This document shows positions 60,864 through 64,000 of a DNA stretch of 64,000 nucleotides, in pieces. The stretch lies in contig CM114273.1 of the NCBI GenBank assembly GCA_050084515.1, positions 12,586,001 to 12,650,000 on the forward strand. The letters run 5' to 3'. Made by a program: the position numbers and the translations under genes. Position 1 is the stretch's first letter. Every line of letters begins with the position of its first letter. The notes under the pieces are model-generated. The model saw only the letters and a program-made list of their open reading frames with translations. It was not told where the DNA came from and did no database searches. The stretch comes from Blasia pusilla. Its lineage: Eukaryota; Marchantiophyta; Marchantiopsida; Blasiales.

Positions 60864-62340
60864 GGATCTTAAGATCCATTAGAAGATCACCAAAGTTCCA
60901 ATTAGACTTGCCCTTCCCCATCCCGATTGGATCTTAAGGTCCAATTTATCCACAGTCAAGTGACCCTTCGATAGGATCTTAAGATCCGAATTAAGGACAT
61001 TCGGCCCGTTAGAAGGTCATTCGGAACTACAGTTCCCAATCACCTCAAGTGAGAGAATGTTGGCCTTCGGGCTCGGAAACTCTCTCCTCTATTTACTTGG
61101 AATGTTTGGAACTATAGTTCCAGTGAGAGAACTATGCTAGAGGTTGACGTTTTTCTCTGCTTAAGAGTGGACCTTAAGATCCACTCTTCCCGACGGGATC
61201 TTAAGATCCAATTCGCCCTTTGTCCTGTGATGCTTATATTGGATCTTAGAATCTGATGCATGGTCATTCTGGCATTCGCGTGCCTGCCAATGGACAATCC
61301 ATATTTCTTCTTAACAGATATCCCACGATTCACAGAATTGCGATAGATGCGCAAAGGAGTTGTTTTCAACTCGTTGATGACTTCATAAGGGGGCTGGCTC
61401 CTCGTAGCAATTGGAACCACACTTCCAATCAGACTTACCCTTTCTCATCCCAATTGGATCTTAAGGTCCAATTCACCCACAATCTAGTGACCCTTTGATC
61501 GGATCTTAAGATCCGAATTAAGGACATTCGGCCCGTTCGAAGATCATTCGGAACTGCAGTTCCCAATCACCTTCAGGTGAAAGAATGTTGGCCTTTGGGC
61601 TCAAAAAATCTCTTCTCTATTTACTTGGAATATTCGAAACTATAGTTCCATCCAGAGAACTATGCTAGAGGCTGACGCTTTTCTCTACTTAAGATCCACC
61701 CTTACCGACGGAGTCTTAAGATCTAATTTGCCCTTTTTCCGATGACGCTTAGATCGGATCGTAAGATCCGATTCATGGTCATTTAGGCATCCGCATGTGT
61801 GCCAACGGACACTCCACATTTATTTTTAACAGATACCCATAATTCACAAAATCGCGATAAATGCCCAAAGGAGTTGTTTTCAACTCCCTGATGACTTCAT
61901 AAGGGGGATGGCTCCTCACAGCAATCGGAACCACACTTCCAATCAGACTTACCCTTCCTCATCCCGATTAGATCTTAAGGTCCAATTCACCCATAGTCTA
62001 GTGACCCTTCAATCGGATCTTAAGATCCAAATCTAGGGCATTCGGCCCTCTATGTGTCTGTAACCTTCCAGTATTGTTGGAAGTTTTCCGTTCCCGTCTC
62101 GCGTAGAGGCACTCGATGTTCTTTCGAAAGGGATCTCAACACCCATTGGGAAGGTCATTCAGAACTACATTTCCCGATCACCTCCAGGTGCGAGAATGTT
62201 GGCGCAAAGCAAGTTATGTTGAACTTTCTGCTGACTTTATTGTGTGGATGACACATCTCCACATTTGGAACCAGAGTTCCAATCGGATACACCCTACAAG
62301 TTGCCACTCTTTTCAAATGTATCTTAAGGTCCAATTTTCC
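60864..62340. repeat. Tandem repeat of about 520 bp studded with 14-bp palindromes
   Basis: The block TTCCAATCAGACTTACCC-like recurs at 60894, 61421 and 61935 (periods 527 and 514), with a shortened copy near 62274. GGATCTTAAGATCC occurs perfectly at 60864, 60974, 61196, 61501 and 62015, with one-mismatch versions at 60929, 61169 and 61456. GGAACTATAGTTCC is at 61108, GGAACTGCAGTTCC at 61550 and GGAACTACAGTTCC at 61023. The interior word CGGCCCGTT is shared by copies. No open frame is conserved between copies. Confidence 0.93.
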
Positions 62341-62443
62341 CTGTGCAATAAGATGATTACAATTATGTTCCACTTTCAATTCCGTGTATGTTTAACAATT
62401 AATTGCCACTTCGATGTTATGGTGCAGATTTTAGATTTATACA

Positions 62444-62662
62444 ATGGAATTCTGCATCGGTGATGTAGTGTATCTACAAGATGGATCATCCATCTATGTT
62501 GGAAGAGCTAGAATCGTGGACACCAATTCCGAGAGAATAGTCCACAACATACCACTTGGTAAGGACTCCTTATACATGTCTTTGGAGGAAGTCTTCGGAA
62601 GTTCAACAAGCACTTACAATGGAGAACCTCTATCCGATTTCATTGGAGCATTCATCACATGA
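62444..62662 (+). pseudogene. Small protein-like frame, start of a decayed ORF cluster
   Basis: A 72-codon frame starting MEFCIGDVVYLQDGSSIYVG, then RARIVDTNSERIV and DSLYMSLEEVFGSS. The opening GDVVYL with following beta-like pattern recalls BAH or Tudor-like modules that begin similarly, but the match is too short to assign. It begins directly downstream of the 520-bp repeat, and the cluster continues to the window end in broken frames. Confidence 0.3.
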
Positions 62663-63596
62663 CCCCATAATGGAGTTACAACAACTAATACATGTGGTGG
62701 ACGTGAGTATGTGGAAGGAGAGCCTCATTGCCCCACATAGTATTCAAAGAAAGTTTTCTTAAAAGATTCGAAGGGATCAAAGCTTCTTATTGGTTCAAGG
62801 CGTGTTGCCCAAAGATTTGATTCACATGAGATCCAACCTATGTCCTTCTTTGACGACTTATGGCAACTGTGGGTGTGCGTAATAGTTGATGAGTGATACT
62901 ACAAACCAACTACCCACCCGGATGGAAGAAGGCTACAAGATATGCTAGGAATATTTGAAAAATATCCCAGATATCTGATTACAGAAAAATATAATGATAC
63001 CATGGATATTAGGAAGAGGAAGCACTCAGCCTGCAATTCCTTTATTGACGTACAAGTTGCGGTTTCCATGATTGGTCATATGGAATCAATCCTTTACCGG
63101 TCCAACTTACATAGAACGATGGATGTCTAAATATCGGAGAGGGAATTGTTCACTACGTCAATCCAAATGACAAAGTTGGTGATCAAAGATTGGGGAATCA
63201 CCATGTTGGCGTATTCATTACCAACATCATGAGCCGTCTTACACGCCACAAGGTTCTTGAAAGGAACTTAGTCATATGGCCTACGGCATCCTTCATTGTT
63301 AAAGATGGACGAGACGTATAGACTTGGAATGTTCAACCGTGTCCCAAGGGGCCATTGAAGAAATAACAGGCAAGAGGAAGAGAGCTTACATGTACACTTA
63401 TCGGTGTAAAAAGCGATGTATACCAAGAGCTACCAAAATGAACAAAAATCTAACAGAGGAAGATATATCACACGTCGCGTCAAAAAATTGTTGCAGATAA
63501 TTTTGTTGCCAATATACGCCGAGAGATGTTGTTCGTTCAAGCAAAGAGAAGTATTGGAACAAATCCTTTCAGGAAAGAAGGGAATCACTCCACGCC
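62663..63596 (+). pseudogene. Broken coding-like sequence, continuation of the cluster
   Basis: Protein-like pieces on the + strand are MLGIFEKYPRYLITEKYNDT (62942-), VHYVNPNDKVGDQRLGN, HHVGVFITNIMSRLTRHKVL (about 63150-63300) and VADNFVANIRREMLFVQAKR (about 63490-63550). They are separated by stops and frame changes. No family was recognised. They are probably one ancestral gene together with the neighbouring pieces. Confidence 0.3.
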
Positions 63597-63980
63597 ATGG
63601 TCCATCTGTCTTACTTTATTGACGGACGAAGGGTTGTGCAATTGGAAGGTAGAACGATGTGCCTTCCAAGTTGGCAACAGATCCATGGTCTTGAGAAAAT
63701 GAGTTTCGAGGACAAAGTAAGAAATGTCAAAGATGGCAAGACGCGGACGGGGCATGGGAACTTGGGAAGAAATTGCATAACCCAAAGGACAGCGCAAGCG
63801 GTGGAAAAGGTCAAGCTGATAATTGAGGAGACTCGAGATCGGATGCCCCACAAGGAAAGAACAATGTCAAACGGGAGAAGAGAGGAATTGATTCGGTTAC
63901 GTCAATTTTTCTCCTGGAAGTATATACAAGAAGTAGTCAATAAGGAAGGAGGGAAATTGGGATTACCAGGAGTCTCATAA
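63597..63980 (+). pseudogene. Frame with helix-turn-helix-like end, stopped at the window edge
   Basis: A 127-codon frame with helical, charged content (EKVKLIIEETRDRMPHKERT, GRREELIRLRQFFSWKYIQE) ends GKLGLPGVS followed by TAA. Beyond the TAA the same frame continues STISQI to the last base. GVS-x-STIS is the typical turn and recognition-helix start of homeodomain-like helix-turn-helix segments in transposases and regulators, with a Gln-compatible codon (CAA) one C-to-T change away. It was therefore probably once longer, running off the window. Confidence 0.4.
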
Positions 63981-64000
63981 TCAACTATCAGTCAAATCAT

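Overview
The window looks like nuclear DNA of a land plant. Plant telo-boxes (AAACCCTAA type) lie upstream of two candidate genes. A Ty1/copia element carries the initiator-Met-tRNA type primer-binding site, the decayed genes have GT-AG splice-like junctions, and long dinucleotide microsatellites are common. The species cannot be named from this window. The very low gene density and the Ty3/gypsy lineage, which has a PHD-like finger after the integrase, fit a large, repeat-rich plant genome. My leaning towards a non-seed plant is only an impression. No rRNA, complete tRNA, CRISPR or bacterial-type operon is present.

Layout. 0.6-4.3 kb: two decayed retroelements on the + strand, an RT-like fragment and a copia RT/RNase H split by a MITE. 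5.7-6.1 kb: a telo-box promoter and the likely first exon of a mitochondrially targeted protein, followed by 3.5 kb of GC-balanced low-copy DNA. 9.5-17.4 kb: mostly AT-rich DNA without genes, broken by a GC-rich promoter-like island at 13.1-14.3 kb. 17.5-18.3 kb: two more MITE-type copies. 18.6-31.1 kb: a GC-rich segment with microsatellites, perfect palindromes, TATA/ACGT promoter-like sites and one credible small membrane-protein gene (27.1 kb). 31.7-44.3 kb: a nested transposon block. Its core is a dead Ty3/gypsy element on the - strand (about 32.05-42.10 kb, TG...CA LTRs of about 390 bp), interrupted by solo LTRs and MITEs. 45.9-49.0 kb: a truncated copia element on the - strand. 49.2-54.7 kb: decayed gene-like sequence, including a SWIM-finger remnant (+) and a multi-exon-like unit with tandemly repeated exon-like modules (-). 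55.3-62.4 kb: an array region rich in dyad symmetry: a foldback, a satellite of about 153 bp, a 73-nt near-perfect hairpin next to a Pol III box-B-like word, and a repeat of about 520 bp studded with 14-bp palindromes. 62.4-64 kb: a decayed ORF cluster ending in a helix-turn-helix-like segment with a stop.

The most informative structure is a family of short non-autonomous inverted-repeat elements, with termini close to AAGGTTGCA...TGCAACCATG and 9-bp target duplications. Two copies have perfect 9-bp duplications, and one has its empty site preserved in paralogous LTRs in this window, so insertion order can be read. The second standout is that two unrelated-looking tandem arrays share the dyad GGA(A/T)C-N4-G(A/T)TCC. 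Almost all coding sequence here is dead transposon. Only the 5.8 kb exon and the 27.1 kb ORF look like possible live host genes, and neither function is known.
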